Shown one piece after another: positions 32,725-44,690 of a stretch of 64,000 nucleotides of DNA. The position numbers and the translations under genes were made by a program. The stretch spans positions 188,781,122-188,845,121 of the forward strand of contig CP136069.1 of NCBI GenBank assembly GCA_032622095.1, written 5' to 3'. Source of the stretch: Siphonodentalium dalli (lineage: Eukaryota > Mollusca > Scaphopoda > Gadilida > Siphonodentaliidae). Every line of letters starts with the position of its first letter. Positions within the stretch are counted from its first letter, which is position 1. The notes below the pieces were generated by a model. The model saw nothing but the letters and a program-made list of their open reading frames with translations, was not told the DNA's origin and did no database searches.

Positions 32725-33396
32725 ATATGGGCGGGGAAAGTAAAACGACAATTTGTCATATCTCGTCGTAAGAAAAAAGTATATAAAGGAGTCAATGGCA
32801 GTTTAGGTACTAAAAACTATATTAATCTCCGCTTGAATAAGTACACTTCACGAACGTATAAATTAGTTTTCCTGATGGAAAATTGACATATAAAATATAT
32901 AAGGAAGTCGAAACATATAATTATATGCCTCGTTGATCACTGGTCGCTTTCGTTTTCGGATAAGCGCTGTTTGCAATGTAGTCGATAACACCTTAATATA
33001 GCTTATTGTACGATCGTTTGTGTCACCGATGGCCATACACAAATCTCAGTCAATTGATTCCAGAAAGGGTGCTGTCATATGTAGTATTTATACTATTGTC
33101 GTATAACGTTCGTGTGTTTGTAGTAAACCACCCGCGGCGAACCGTATACACGTCGACCGATATCTACCCACTTTAATGCAACACGCAATATTTAAAAGAT
33201 GTATTCATGGTTATAGATTCCAGTTATATAACAATATGCAAAATATCATTTAACACAGTTTTTGGCATTGTTCCGATGAAATTATGGTGAACACCAATAA
33301 TTATTGTGATATATAAACTAGACATATATACCGACGAAATTAAAGTCATTCCGTCATTGTGTTATATTGGAAAATTAACAGATATAATATTGTCAT
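32725..33396. other. no gene recognised
   Basis: AT-rich; nothing seen. Confidence 0.55.
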
Positions 33397-33734
33397 AAAA
33401 CATCGAGGGGGCTTGCATGGTGGCTCAGTCGGTAAGGGATACAACTCCAAGCAGTCTCGCCCTCGAGCGCTGGCAATGAGGGTTAAAATCCACATGTTTC
33501 CATCGTGGACTTTCTAATTCGAAATCGTTAACTGGTGGAATTGCCAGTTGCTCGCCGATGGCAGGTGGTTTGTCGCACATGGTTGACGAGTTTATCAGCC
33601 ATTTAAACCACTGTTAGATTAACCGTAAGTGTGCAGATTTCCTCCACCATTAAAACTGGCAAATGTCGTGATATGGCCTTAGTTGCTGAAAGCGACATTA
33701 AACTCCAATCAATCAATCAATTACAAAACATCGA
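33397..33734 (+). mobile_element. tRNA-derived SINE with 10-bp target duplication
   Basis: AAAACATCGA at 33397-33406 and 33725-33734 flanks a 318-bp element. The head has an A box TGGCTCAGTCGG (33421-33432) and a B box-like GGTTAAAATCC (33481-33491), as in pol III SINEs. The tail has GCTGAAAGCGACATTAAACT then (TCAA)n. The GACATTAAACT block resembles the conserved 3' domain of molluscan SINEs as I remember it. The perfect duplication indicates LINE-driven retroposition and fairly recent insertion. Confidence 0.88.
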
Positions 33735-33741
33735 ACCTATA

Positions 33742-33935
33742 TTAACCCTGGGAGTCGCGCTGGTGCAGCATTAAAGAGCCCATGTAAATAGTCTGTATAT
33801 ATGTACTTTGTAACTCTTCATGAATGGAAGACATTAAAGCATATATAATATTTTTAGGGCAATGTATTCTATTATATATATGCGAGGCTCCGTATGGGAG
33901 ACTCATATAAATAAGAGAATGCATTGGCACATGGT
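33742..33935. mobile_element. TTAA hairpin MITE (family C)
   Basis: TTAACCCTGGGAGTCGCGCT at left, the ATTATATATATGCGAGGCTC hairpin, ending near GAATGCATTGGCACATGGT. It starts 7 bp after the SINE target duplication. The right end is truncated. Confidence 0.65.
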
Positions 33936-35189
33936 AGTTTTGAAAAGTTGTTCATGTTATTAATGTTCTATTAAAATGTAACGGCATTTGATTATAAGGA
34001 ATGCATGGAAGATCGATTGGGGGGTCATTGGTTTTGACCGACAGAGTAATTAAACAAAGTTCGTGTGAATCCCGAAGAGGGATTATTACACCATTAATTA
34101 GTCTGCTTTTCTTGACATTTTCACCGTTTTTCATCAAACTTTAGTGGTGTTGGCGTTTGAGGGGTGGGTGCCAGAGATGGGGCAGGAAAAAGTCTTGCTT
34201 TCCCGGGTTGGTGTGTCAAAAAAAAAAAACCGCTTTCATCCTTCCGGAAAATGTCCAACCTTGTTGATCGGGGTGTCACGTTTAACATTTTCAACAGTAG
34301 GAAAATTCAAACCAAGGCGTGTATGTGTGGGGGGGGGGGGGCAGATGAATTTCCCGGACTTGGGAAATCAGGTCTGGACGAAGAGTTGCAGTTGGACACC
34401 CCAACGTGGAGACTCTAGTCACGCCCATATAATCATGTCACGTGTATAGACGTTGATTGCAACATATACAGCCAAGTGTTTGGCGTGCACTGAGATTGCC
34501 GGCGTCGCGCGACGTGACTATAACAATGCATTGAGTACATTCGCTGGAATGTTAACCTTGTTTTTCGCTTACTCTGGCTTACTATATTTCCAACTATGAA
34601 AACAGCCAATTTATCGCTCGCCAACGCCTTTCATGCTATTGGAATCGCACTGACTTCTGGCCAAAACCCAGGCCGCGTGGGGTAAGACACGGGTGGAACA
34701 CTATATCTATTCAAAGGTTACAATCTTGAACTATATGAAAGATCAAAGAACTGATCGATACGTCGACAACAACAATATGTCATTCCGCCGGCGCCGTAGC
34801 CCCATTATTTACTCAATTAGTTTTCTGTAACTATTATTATTAAACGTTTAACTGGAGTACGATGAGGCCAAATGAACACCCGACACGACGGCAAACCTTG
34901 GATATAATGCGTCCTATCCCATGCGTTTGGCACCATAACATTACAATTTGCAAGTTTTAATATTCGTCCATATTTAAGTAGGTGGGGTTTACGCGGTGCC
35001 AAATAAATTGTCTTGAGACGCCACGTGCTGATCTCTGATATATCCAGACGAAAACTGCAAAACATTTCCAATTGAAAATTTCTGCTTATGTAACTGGATC
35101 TTGTGAGCGAAAACTTACCTATCATCATCTTCGTTGAATACTAATCTAACAAGTTGGAAATTAGGTGGAGATTGCTTTTATTTTGATCA
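33936..35189. other. no gene recognised
   Basis: Contains a G-rich GTGGGGGGGGGGGGGC run near 34327. Several short frames are open, none with recognisable protein features. Confidence 0.55.
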
Positions 35190-35565
35190 GTGTGAATTAG
35201 AATAATGTTTTATTGTAATCAGTGTGAATTAGTATATGGTTTAATAATCAGTGTGAATTAGTATATGGTTTATTAGTATGTGGATTAATAATCAGTGTGA
35301 GTTAGTATATGGTTTTATAATCAGTGTGAATTAGTTTATGTTTTTATAATTTGTGTGAATTATAATATGGTTTTATATTCAGTATGAATTTGTATATGGT
35401 TTTATAATCAGTGTGAATTAGTATATGGATTAATAATCAGTGTGAATAAGTATATGGTTTAATAATCAGTGTGAATTAGTATATGGATTAATAATCAGTG
35501 TGAATACGTATATGGTTTAATAATCAGTGTGAATTTGTATATGGTTTTATAATCAGTGTGAACTT
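35190..35565. repeat. degenerate tandem repeat of about 29 bp, 12-13 copies
   Basis: Unit AATCAGTGTGAATTAGTATA plus TGGTTTAAT, with ATGGATTAAT variants alternating. Confidence 0.92.
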
Positions 35566-35828
35566 TATAAGGCATCTATTTCCCCAAGTATTAAGCTCAA
35601 ATTGTTATAGTATTTTGTTGGTAGTATAATTCGAAATAGCTAAATGGGGTATATTGCAACGCCACATCGATGCTCTTGTTAAAAACATGCATCTACGTCC
35701 CTCAAATTGAGATTTGGTCTTCATTCCTTCTTGGCTTTGCGTGTCATTCCTTGAAAATATGAGCTCTCTAGAACCTTGTTTATTGAGACATCGCACAATA
35801 GTCGCCATACCCCTCATAGCAACATCAC

Positions 35829-36218
35829 TTAACCCTTTACCCAACAAACCGGCCAAAACCGGCCAAATAAAGCTTCAACAGCCTAAAATATCTTCGGTCT
35901 GTCTCAATAGAACCATACAAATATGGATATCATTGGAACCGGCTCCTTGACCACATTGTGATAGTTACAGTTATGCCCTGTGCCAATGCATTCTCTTATA
36001 TATGCGAGTCGACCATAGGTCGCCTCGCATATATAAGAGAATGCATTGGCCTAAAAAAAATATTTTTTTACCATTTTTTCTTACATTCTTTAACAATTTT
36101 ATAATTTTTAATGTGTTAAGCCAATGCATTCTCTTATATATGCGAGGCGACCTATGGTCGACTCGCATATATAAGAGAATGCATTGGCACAGGGCCGTTC
36201 TGTTGGGTAAAGGGTTAA
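35829..36218. mobile_element. family G double-hairpin MITE
   Basis: TTAA at both ends. Inverse orientation to the 12209 copy: it begins CCCTTTACCCAACAAACCGG and ends GTTCTGTTGGGTAAAGGG. Both CCAATGCATTCTCTTATATA palindromes are intact and differ by only a few bases from the other copies. Confidence 0.9.
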
Positions 36219-36560
36219 ACAAGCAACTATAGGCCTCTGAAATTTGAACATGGCATTCATTTTGGCTGGTGAATCATGCCGTAAATATTTGAACTCTTTG
36301 ATCTATTGTTCCTTGAGATATTGTACAAGAACCGTTTCCACCGCTCTTAGTCATAACCCTTAAACTTGGAAGTACATCCCTGCAATTTAAAGTTTGTTGC
36401 TAAGTGCGTTAATAAATTAGTTTAGGGTGAATATCGAGCTTTCGTTGGACACCGAAAAGCGCCCTCTGGGTGGGATATTCTTCAAGAAATAACCGGTTCC
36501 ACGCTAATCCAAATCCTGTTCAGCGGTTTGTCACTTTTTTTCGCGCCTCAGCCAAGGGCG
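36219..36560. other. no feature recognised
   Basis: No gene or repeat identified. Confidence 0.5.
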
Positions 36561-37390
36561 AAACTAGATCGTGCCATGAATCTCTACTCTGCCTAACTCC
36601 CTTAGATATCATATTCCACCAGTACAAAAACTGGGAACTTTTCAAGTTTTGACAGGGAACCTTATAAAGTCGAAAATATAATGCTGGGAATATATTTCTT
36701 AGTTATTACCTGTTCCTTAACCCTTTACCCAACAAACCGGCCAAAACCGGCCAAATAAAGCTTCAACAGCCTAAAATATCTTCAGTCTGTCTCAATAGAA
36801 CCATACAAATATGGATATCATTGGAACCGGCTCCGTGACCACATTGTGATGGTTACAGTTATGCCCTGTGCCAATGCATTCTCTTATATATGCGAGTCGA
36901 CCATAGGTCGCCTCGCATATATAAGAGAATGCATTGGCCTAAAAAAAAAAAAAATTAACACTTTTTACCATTTTTTCTTACATTCTTTAACAATTTTATC
37001 ATTTTTAATGTGTTAAGCCAATGCATTCTCTTATATATGCGAGGCGACCTATGGTCGACTCGCATATATAAGAGAATGCATTGGCACAGGGCCATTCTGT
37101 TGGGTAAAGGGTTAACAATGTACACGATATTGCACAATTTAAGTGACTGTGAGCGATTTTGCTTTGCGTCGCTTACAATTATGTATTTCTTCTGGGTAAA
37201 TAATTCAATGTTTACTGCGATATCGGCTCACAGAAAGTCACAGAAAAGCATGCAATCTTGAATTGTACCACCCTCTAATGTGAAGTACATTATCGATGAA
37301 CAAATGTTAACAAAGAAATATACTCACTGCCTTTTTTGTTCAATGTTATAGCGTTCCCTGTCAGGGCGAAACATGATTACGTTACGGTAT
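36561..37390. mobile_element. family F element interrupted by a family G MITE
   Basis: CTAGATCGTGCCATGAATCT, TTTTGACAGGGAACCTTATA and the right part GAAGTACATTATCGATGAAC match the intact copy at 8132-8706. The family G MITE splits it at 36717-37115. The terminal 20 bases of family F are not recognisable here. Confidence 0.8.
36717..37115. mobile_element. family G double-hairpin MITE, nested
   Basis: TTAA duplications at 36717-36720 and 37112-37115. Same orientation as the 35829 copy and nearly identical to it; the A-rich spacer differs in length (TTAACACTTTTTACC inserted). Inserted in family F. Confidence 0.92.
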
Positions 37391-38260
37391 GCCACTATAT
37401 TGTTGCCGAATTTTCCTCTTAAACCTTTCAAAATCGTCTTTTGCATCATTTGTATATTTCACACCGGGTCATGTAACTGGTGTGCAATGTCATAACCTTC
37501 AAAATGCTGTACCACAAGCCTGTTTGTGGTCCCGATGGACTAAACTCCAACTTCTTGTGAGCTTTTTGAGTTTGAGTTCGTCCACTTTACTAACGCTGAA
37601 AGGCCTCTTTCACTTACCATTGTGAATTCGATTTCGGACGCTAGTCTCCAGACCATGGCCGCTTTCAACCGTGACGCTCGAAGTATTCAATATAGCCTTT
37701 GAACTAACGCATTGGTCGATATGTAATATCACAGATGAATGCATAACGTTCAGAAAGACCGAGATCCAGTGGAGCATGAGGCAAGACCCCGTGGCGCCAT
37801 CCTTGACTTTTCTCAACGTGACATCGATTTGGGACACTTGTCTCTATATATAGGTCATGGCCATTTGAACCTATTCGCTTCAATTTCACAAACCGTGACA
37901 CTTGAAAATGTTCAAAATATCCTTTTAATTATCGCACTGACCAATGTTCGATTATATCGATAATGAAGTATGAGTTGAAGCGTGGAAAATCAATGGTATC
38001 GGCCTTCAGTTTGAAGATATTTCAAAAGATTGATTAGAATAAAAATATCACGAGAGCTCCGCATTATAATTGAATTCGGCGCCAGAGGGACATCTCATGT
38101 CCTACTTTGTGGATTCTATATAGATCGCGTGTACTTACTTCGATTGTATTGAATCGAATGGTATAATGCACGCTACATAGATTCGGAGATGTACCCTGGA
38201 ATTTAACTGTGTGGTATACATATAGGCCTATACTGTTCAGGCAAGCACACAATGCTCAGC
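37391..38260. other. no gene recognised
   Basis: More balanced composition than its surroundings, with overlapping short frames on both strands near 37610-37960. None has a recognisable domain or paired splice sites, so I do not call a gene. Confidence 0.5.
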
Positions 38261-38341
38261 TTACATGTCAAAGTTCTGGAGTCGCATTCCGTATATTCAA
38301 AACGTCCATATATGGATGCTACTACAGAACTTTGACATGCA
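38261..38341. repeat. 81-bp palindrome
   Basis: CATGTCAAAGTTCTG pairs with CAGAACTTTGACATG; inner ACGTCCATATATGGATGC is also partly self-complementary. Confidence 0.75.
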
Positions 38342-38997
38342 GCACTAAAAACGGAACGGGACTGGATGGATCAAATATGGTCGCAACTCACTGAACTCAG
38401 TGACAAGACGTATTGCGCCCCAATGACTTGTGCATTTTTATGCAAACAAAATGTGTTTCAAGGCCATTGGGTATATAAGGGTTGTTTGTCTACTCTTACT
38501 ACTTGTCGGAAAGTCGTTCAGTAGTTGACCAGCTAATCAGCACCCTCATAAACCTGTATCATAGACACGGAGGGTGCCAAGATATGGCGTAAATTGGAAA
38601 AATTTACATTCGTAAATAATATTTCCAATTTAATAATAATATCACCATTCCGTGTCCATATTAAATAGGAAAGTTTACACACGCGATGTCAGTCTGATCT
38701 CGTAGTTCAGCCAATTGGACGTACGTGTCTCAAATGGGCTTTCGAATGCAAAAAATATACTAAGTGGCCATTCCGCGCGCTTCGTGAAAATATTTGCAAT
38801 CATTGACATTATTACATTGAGCTCAATGAAGAATGGTTAATTTGTTTCCGCATTTCTCCGTTGTCCTGTACACCCTCCGTGTCTGTGACACCCGGCTTAC
38901 GGGGTAATGTGGTGATCGAGAGTCATACGATTTCCCGATGGGTTGTCAGACGTGTTTACGGATAGCAGACGATGAATAACCCTTCTACGAACCCGAT
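38342..38997. other. no gene recognised
   Basis: A GCACCCTC / GAGGGTGC hairpin lies near 38538-38580 and CACCCTCCGTGTCTGTGACA near 38870. Nothing else. Confidence 0.5.
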
Positions 38998-39482
38998 TTA
39001 ACCCTTTCACGACGGGAGCTGCGCTGTCGCAACAATAAATACCCTGTGCCAATGCATTCTCTTATATATGCGGGTCGAACGTAGGTCGCCTCGCATATAT
39101 AAGAGAATACATTGGCCTAACAATTTTTCTTACATTCTTTAACAATTTTTCTCATTTTTTCTTACATTCGTTAATAATTTTTTCTCATTTTTTTCTTACA
39201 TTCTATAACAATTTTTATCATTTTTTCTTATATTCTTTAACAATTTTTATAATTTTTTCTTACATTCTTTAACAATATTTATATTTTATATCATTATTTA
39301 TTACATTCTGTAACCATTTTTTTTATCATTTTTTTCATTTTTTCTTTCATTTTTTAACAATTAGAAAAAATAATATAAAATTTGTTAGGCCAATGCATTC
39401 TCTTATATATGCGAGGCGACCTATGGTGCATTGGCACATGGTTTTCGCAAAAATTCAAGAAACTCCAGTTATGAGGGGTTAA
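38998..39482. mobile_element. TTAA element (family C) with an internal AT tandem array
   Basis: TTAA at both ends; ends CCCTTTCACGACGGGAGCTG and CAGTTATGAGGGG. One complete hairpin at 39045-39115; the second hairpin near 39388 lacks its right arm. Between them (39118-39370) TTTCTTACATTCTTTAACAA plus TTTTTATCATT is repeated about eight times. Confidence 0.8.
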
Positions 39483-39591
39483 ATATGTATAAGATGAATC
39501 TTCCCATTTTGGAAAATATTTTGCACGTCACATTTAGGCCACCTGCCTCTTCATTCTCGGAAAAGGGATTTGCATCCGAATCTTTGAGACG

Positions 39592-39790
39592 TTAACCCTT
39601 TGTATTCTCCCATTCAGTCATTAAAGTAAACATTGGAAAGGTATATTATTCATTTGGAGGAATGTTTGGGAGAAAAAGTAGACGACATATAATAAGTACA
39701 GAAGGGTCCTATTTAGTGAGGGAAATGTCCTGAAAATAAGTTCAACAAACGACCGGTAAAAGTGTAGAGAAATGGTTAGTATCTGAACAT
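39592..39790. mobile_element. family A MITE, right end decayed
   Basis: TTAACCCTTTGTATTCTCCC, GCAGACGACATATAATAAGT? as in other copies GTAGACGACATATAAT, then GAAAATAAGTTCAACAAACG. Confidence 0.65.
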
Positions 39791-40279
39791 CAATTCGATT
39801 CGAGCACACCACAAATAGTGGGAGATGAATGCATGGGTATAACTTATATACGAGCATCTTCCATACTTGCTAACTATAGTACTATGTGTTCTCATGTACA
39901 AATGTACCCACTATCATGTTTTAGCTTTGAAACAACCAACCGTCTTGCTGTCCATAGGTTAGCTTATCCATATATATGGGGTGTATTTCGCTATATGTGC
40001 AGCTGTTAGTAAAAGTTCGCGAAGTCAATATACCGACATTATAATCGTTTATTTATCGACATGCGATTCACGACAAAACTGCTGTATAGTATACATTTAT
40101 AGATTTAAAAAAAGTCAATTATGATAAATGTCGAGGCGCGGCGACAAGTGTGGGGGTATCACCAACCCCCCTTCACCAATGTCAGGCCTGAAATTTCAGC
40201 AGTTGGAAAATTCGGATTGGAAAAATAATGTTGAGATTGCTCGATGCAATGGAGTGAATTCACACTGAAATTATCCATT
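39791..40279. other. no gene recognised
   Basis: No structure identified. Confidence 0.5.
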
Positions 40280-40545
40280 TCTATACTAAATTCTCACTCA
40301 CGAGTAGTTCTTTAGGAAATGTTCAGATACTGTAATACGTTCAACAATGACGTATCATAGATCGTTTGTTGAACTGATTATATGAACATTTCCCACCAAT
40401 GAATATCAATCCTTCTGCGCTTGTATTATCTGTTTTTTCTTTCTGTCGTCTGCTGTTGTTACATGAAACCCCTCCAAAAATGAATATTAGACTATTCAGA
40501 TGTATACTGTTATAACTGCATGGGGTGGGAATCAAATCAGCATAG
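40280..40545 (-). mobile_element. family A MITE, opposite orientation
   Basis: AGGAAATGTTCAGATACTGT, GATCGTTTGTTGAACTGATT, then CTGTCGTCTGCTGTTGTTAC and CAGATGTATACTGTTATAAC, i.e. the family A order reversed. Confidence 0.65.
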
Positions 40546-40629
40546 ACAGGGTTCAGCAGCTCTGAGTTCTTTCATTTGCCTATAAAACTCCTATTGTGTC
40601 AGAATTGGACATTTGGACGTATCCATTCA

Positions 40630-40705
40630 GATTCAGAACTGGACTCGCCGCGATGTGGCCTATAGTGGCTGGTGCAGTGGCTCAATTAAACACATATAAG
40701 CCAAA
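40630..40705. repeat. possible SINE 3' tail
   Basis: GTGGCTCAATTAAACACATA followed by CCAAACCAAACCA resembles a SINE end but has no head. Weak. Confidence 0.35.
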
Positions 40706-40899
40706 CCAAACCAACATTCAGAACACGAGTACACCTTATACACAAATTTCTGATGTAGCCAGAGTTTTTATTGGATAATATGAGTTTGAAGCCTGCTTAC
40801 ATTTCAATATGTTTTCAGTTTTGTATTGTCTGCAGCAGCTAGAACTCGGCGCGTTGAAGCAAAAGTTATAAAAGAAAAATGTGTACGTAACGAGACTAT

Positions 40900-41740
40900 A
40901 ATACAAATGAAAAAATAAATTGAGGGGGGGGGGGGTGGGCATTACAGGGAACTAAGGGTTGAACCGATATACATATGTAGAGCGATAACGACCAATGTTG
41001 ACATATTATGCATCTCAACTCTACTGTTGCAACAAGGTTATAAAATAGGGGGGGGTTGTCAGAATGTTAGTCATCTCTATATAGTGTCAGAATAGTCATT
41101 TATGGACTTCTATAGTGGTACAATACAAATTAGAATCAAATGATAAAAATATGTATGTAACACAACTATACCGATGAAAATAAAAATAATAATTTAAGCC
41201 GGGATAAGATGTTGGGTTGGTTATATGGACTCGGAGAAAAAGGGGTTCGTACCGATGAACTGACATAAATTAGTGGAGCGATGTTGCCATGTAATGCATC
41301 GCGAATGTACTAAAGCAGCAATGATATAAAATTAGGGGGGGGGGGGGTGTCGGAAATTATCTCTATCTCTATAGATGGCACCAGAATTATATAGAAAGGA
41401 ATAGCAATTGATATACGTATACGGTATACTATAGTAATACCATAGACATATAAGTACAAGTATCACGCAATAAAATATTTCGTAACGTGACTATAGCGAT
41501 GAAAAAAATAAATAAATTGGACTGGGATTAGAGATTGGGTTGGTTATATGTGGATAATTGGATATGGAATTCATACCGATGAAATGATACAAATTAGTGG
41601 AGCGATAAAGACCAATGTTGACACTTAGTCAGGCTACGCGGGGGAAATAGGGGTTGATACGATAGACCGAAATAAATTTGTCGAGTGATAATGACCAATG
41701 TTGACGTATAAAGTAACGCGACTGTACTGTTGCACAATTA
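40900..41740. repeat. diverged tandem repeat of about 300 bp with G runs
   Basis: TACCGATGAA-like starts, ATAAATTAGTGGAGCGATA and GACCAATGTTGAC recur near 40955, 41251, 41573 and 41657. Runs of 9-14 G occur near 40924, 41048 and 41336 after AAAATTAGGG or AAATTGAGGG. Confidence 0.75.
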
Positions 41741-41820
41741 TCATGTAGAACCAGTCAAATGTGGACTCTGGTGCCAATATGGAACATCTCAGAAAACATT
41801 TGAAGGGCCCTAAAATTTAT

Positions 41821-42170
41821 TTAACATGGGATCTGCCATACAAATCGATTTATGTTGATAAATCTCTTATTTTTCAAAATTTTAAGCTCAGACTTGGTGT
41901 GTCTGAGTGGGATACGCATATATTCCTAAAATGATAGGATACAGCACATAATTATGTTTTAGGTGGAAGAAATGAATTTATTTCGATGATAAAATTTAAC
42001 ATGGGATCTGCCATACAAATCGATTTATGTTGATAAATCTCTTATTTTTCAAAATTTTAAGCTGAGACTTGGTGTGTCTGAGTGGGATACGTATATATTC
42101 CTAAAATGATAGGATACAGCACATAATTATGTTTTAGGTGAAAGAAATGAATTTTTTTCGATGATAAAAT
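41821..42170. repeat. 175-bp direct tandem duplication
   Basis: TTAACATGGGATCTGCCATA begins both copies (41821, 41996). They are nearly identical, ending with GAAATGAATTTATTTCGATG. Confidence 0.93.
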
Positions 42171-42417
42171 TTACAGCATACGTACGGCCGTACTACGGGT
42201 TTATCGAGTACGCTATTTTATAAACAAACTTTTGTCAAAAGCCGTTTTGGTCAAACTAAACCTTTTTCGACCGGGAAAGCAGATCCGAATAGTAGCCAAG
42301 ATGTATTTAGATAGAATTATCAAAAGAATTTGACCGATCAGGGTGCATTTTAAAAGAATCGAGTGTAGAAATCTTGGTGACATTTTCATAAAACACGCCG
42401 ATAATTCCAGAAGAAAA
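42171..42417. other. no gene recognised
   Basis: No structure identified. Confidence 0.5.
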
Positions 42418-42745
42418 AAGATGGCGGTTATCACAATAGAACAGGCATAATATTACCCATAATTCACCTCACTACACCAGGGGGCTTACCCATAATTCAC
42501 CTCACTATACCAGGAGGCTCCCAATGGGTTATATATTATTTTCAGGCTATCAGATTATTTATATTTTCAACAACATATTATTACACCGGTGACTTTAAGA
42601 TTACAATTTCAGCCTGTCCTGACTATCGATACGATTGAGTCATATTTTCAAAAACATATTATACACCGGTGCCGTTAACTTTACAATTTCAGCATCTATG
42701 TGATTCTATCGGTACGATTTGAGTAAGGTACAAAAAAAAAATCTT
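42418..42745. repeat. third copy of the 31.7-32.3 kb repeat
   Basis: ATATTACCCATAATTCACCT, CAGGAGGCTCCCAATGGGTT and AACATATTATTACACCGGTG. A short local duplication of ACCCATAATTCACCTCACTA is present at its start. Confidence 0.88.
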
Positions 42746-43118
42746 CGTCCATACGACCACAGAATTGGAGACTACCACTGAATATGAAAAACAGCCACAC
42801 TAGAAACACCACAGTGGTGGCGTAATAACATTGGAAGTAGTGGTTAGAATTGTAGAGGAATGGCACGCAGCAGTGATTAAAGACTATGTATATATAGGGA
42901 AACCAATGTTATATCTCAGCCTCTCAGGAACTTGCTGGAGAATATCTTAAATCACTTCCTCGTGGCGAACCATCTTTTGGTCACCGGGAGGTCCAAGTTG
43001 AGAAGTAGCATCTATTTTAGTATATGGCTCCAGTCGGGGAATTCCCAAAATTCAAATAACAATGCGGTGCTGAACCGCAAGTGTCAAATAAATAAAACAC
43101 TGTACTAATTTTGACAAT
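42746..43118. other. no gene recognised
   Basis: No structure identified. Confidence 0.5.
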
Positions 43119-43520
43119 TTAACCCTTTACCCAACAGAACGGCCCTGTGTCAATGCATTCTCTTATATATGCGAGTCGACCATAGGTCGCCTCGCATATA
43201 TAAGAGAATGCATTGGCTTAACACATAAAAAATTATAAAATTGTTAAAGAATGTAAGAAAAAATGGTAAAAAGTGTTAAAAAAAGGATGTTTTTTTAGGC
43301 CAATGCATTCTCTTATATATGCGAGGCGACCTATGGTCGAATCGCATATATAAGAGAATGCATTGGCACAGGGCATAACTGTAACTATCACAATGTGGTC
43401 AAGGAGCCGATTCCAATGATATCCATATTTGTATGGTTTTATTGAGACAGACCGAAGATATTTTAGGCTGTTGAAGCTTTATTTGGCCGGTTTTGGCCGG
43501 TTTGTTGGGTAAAGGGATAA
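43119..43520. mobile_element. family G double-hairpin MITE
   Basis: Left TTAA, right ATAA. Same orientation as the 12209 copy. Both palindromes are present; GTGTCAATGCATTCTC replaces GTGCCAATGCATTCTC. Confidence 0.88.
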
Positions 43521-43529
43521 ACGGATGCT

Positions 43530-44056
43530 ACTCCAGAACTTATACCTTTGTCGATGGGTTGGGTATAATTTAGGAATCGGACCCGATATGATTCCCCGGA
43601 ATTGGCCATCTTGTATAGTCGCCACCAGTGATTTATCTTATGTCACAATCATGCCGACACCAAGCGTTAACGCACATTTAGAACACTATTCATATCTCGA
43701 GTTTATTGTTTCTGTTACAAGTTACATGCACTAGTCTACAAAGCGAAATCTCCATATTGTAGATGCTGCATGAATAATTATCGACAAGATGGGCACACGC
43801 AGAATCACGAACACACTCGTATGTCCCTTCCATGACTGCATGCGGATCTTAATGACATTTTGAGAAAACCCTTATATTTTCGATACTCCGATAGGAAGTC
43901 TCGCATTTTTATCTAAGGGAATACATTGGCCTAACAACATTTACCTTGAACTTGTAAGCCAATACATTATCTAATAAATGCGAGGCTCCCTAAGGGAGAC
44001 ACGCATATATAAGAGAATGCATGGCAAATATCTTTATTGCTGCACCAGCGCGTCGC
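43530..44056. mobile_element. family C long-form relative, empty of the family G MITE
   Basis: GATGGGTTGGGTATAATTTA, GATTCCCCGGAATTGGCC, TTACAAGTTACATGCACTAG and AATCACGAACACACTCGTAT align with 12100-12780. Where that copy has the 400-bp MITE, this one has a single TTAA (43667-43670). It continues into two decayed hairpins up to GCTGCACCAGCGCG. Confidence 0.7.
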
Positions 44057-44067
44057 CAATGAATACA

Positions 44068-44577
44068 CACCTGGTTAAGTGGTCTTGCTAATTTTCTATG
44101 ACGTTGGTGGCTCCTGCTGAAATGCTATGGTGCTGGTAGGACACACTGATGTTGTTAAGAGAAAGTATCGTTATGTTTTTAAAGTTTTCATTTTCGCGGT
44201 GTTCGGCTCATCTGAATTATTCGAGGAAAAGCCACTATATATGTAGAATATGCATTCAAGAACAAGTATATTGCGATACATTTTAATAATGCTGTGTTGG
44301 TTGTTGCAAACCGGCCATAATTGAGATAGCCGTCTTTTCGTTTTGCAGACACCACTGCCACCATTATTAAATTATTTTAAAATATATGTGTTCTTGACAC
44401 TCGATTTTGCTCATATCGCTGGCTCGGATTAGCTGAACACAGCACAAATAACAACTTTTTCATGCTTTTCCATACCAGCACCATAGCAATACAGCAGACC
44501 ACCAGCATCATTGCAATACAGCAGACCAGCATCATAGTAAATAAGCAGGACCACTTGGCTAGGGGTCGAATACAAGA
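44068..44577. mobile_element. foldback family H, imperfect
   Basis: Left arm GGTTAAGTGGTCTTGCTAAT, GGTAGGACACACTGATG, TCATTTTCGCGGTGTTCGGC; right arm TCGGATTAGCTGAACACAGC, CATAGCAATACAGCAGACCA, GCAGGACCACTTGGCTAGGG. One arm recurs at 29595. Confidence 0.7.
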
Positions 44578-44690
44578 GAGAACACAAGCATCAAATTTTT
44601 TCCAATTAGGTAACATTTTGATGCACAGATAATCGGTTGAGTTATAACTGGTTACAAATGCGACGGGTAAATTATCATCGTCGATGCTAG

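Noticed and set aside
33407-33500. A functional tRNA gene
   Set aside because: A and B boxes are present but the sequence does not fold as a tRNA and continues into a SINE body, tail and target duplication.
37391-37980. Possible exon(s) from overlapping 60-80 codon frames on both strands
   Set aside because: Frames overlap on both strands with no recognisable protein features and no paired splice sites in phase.
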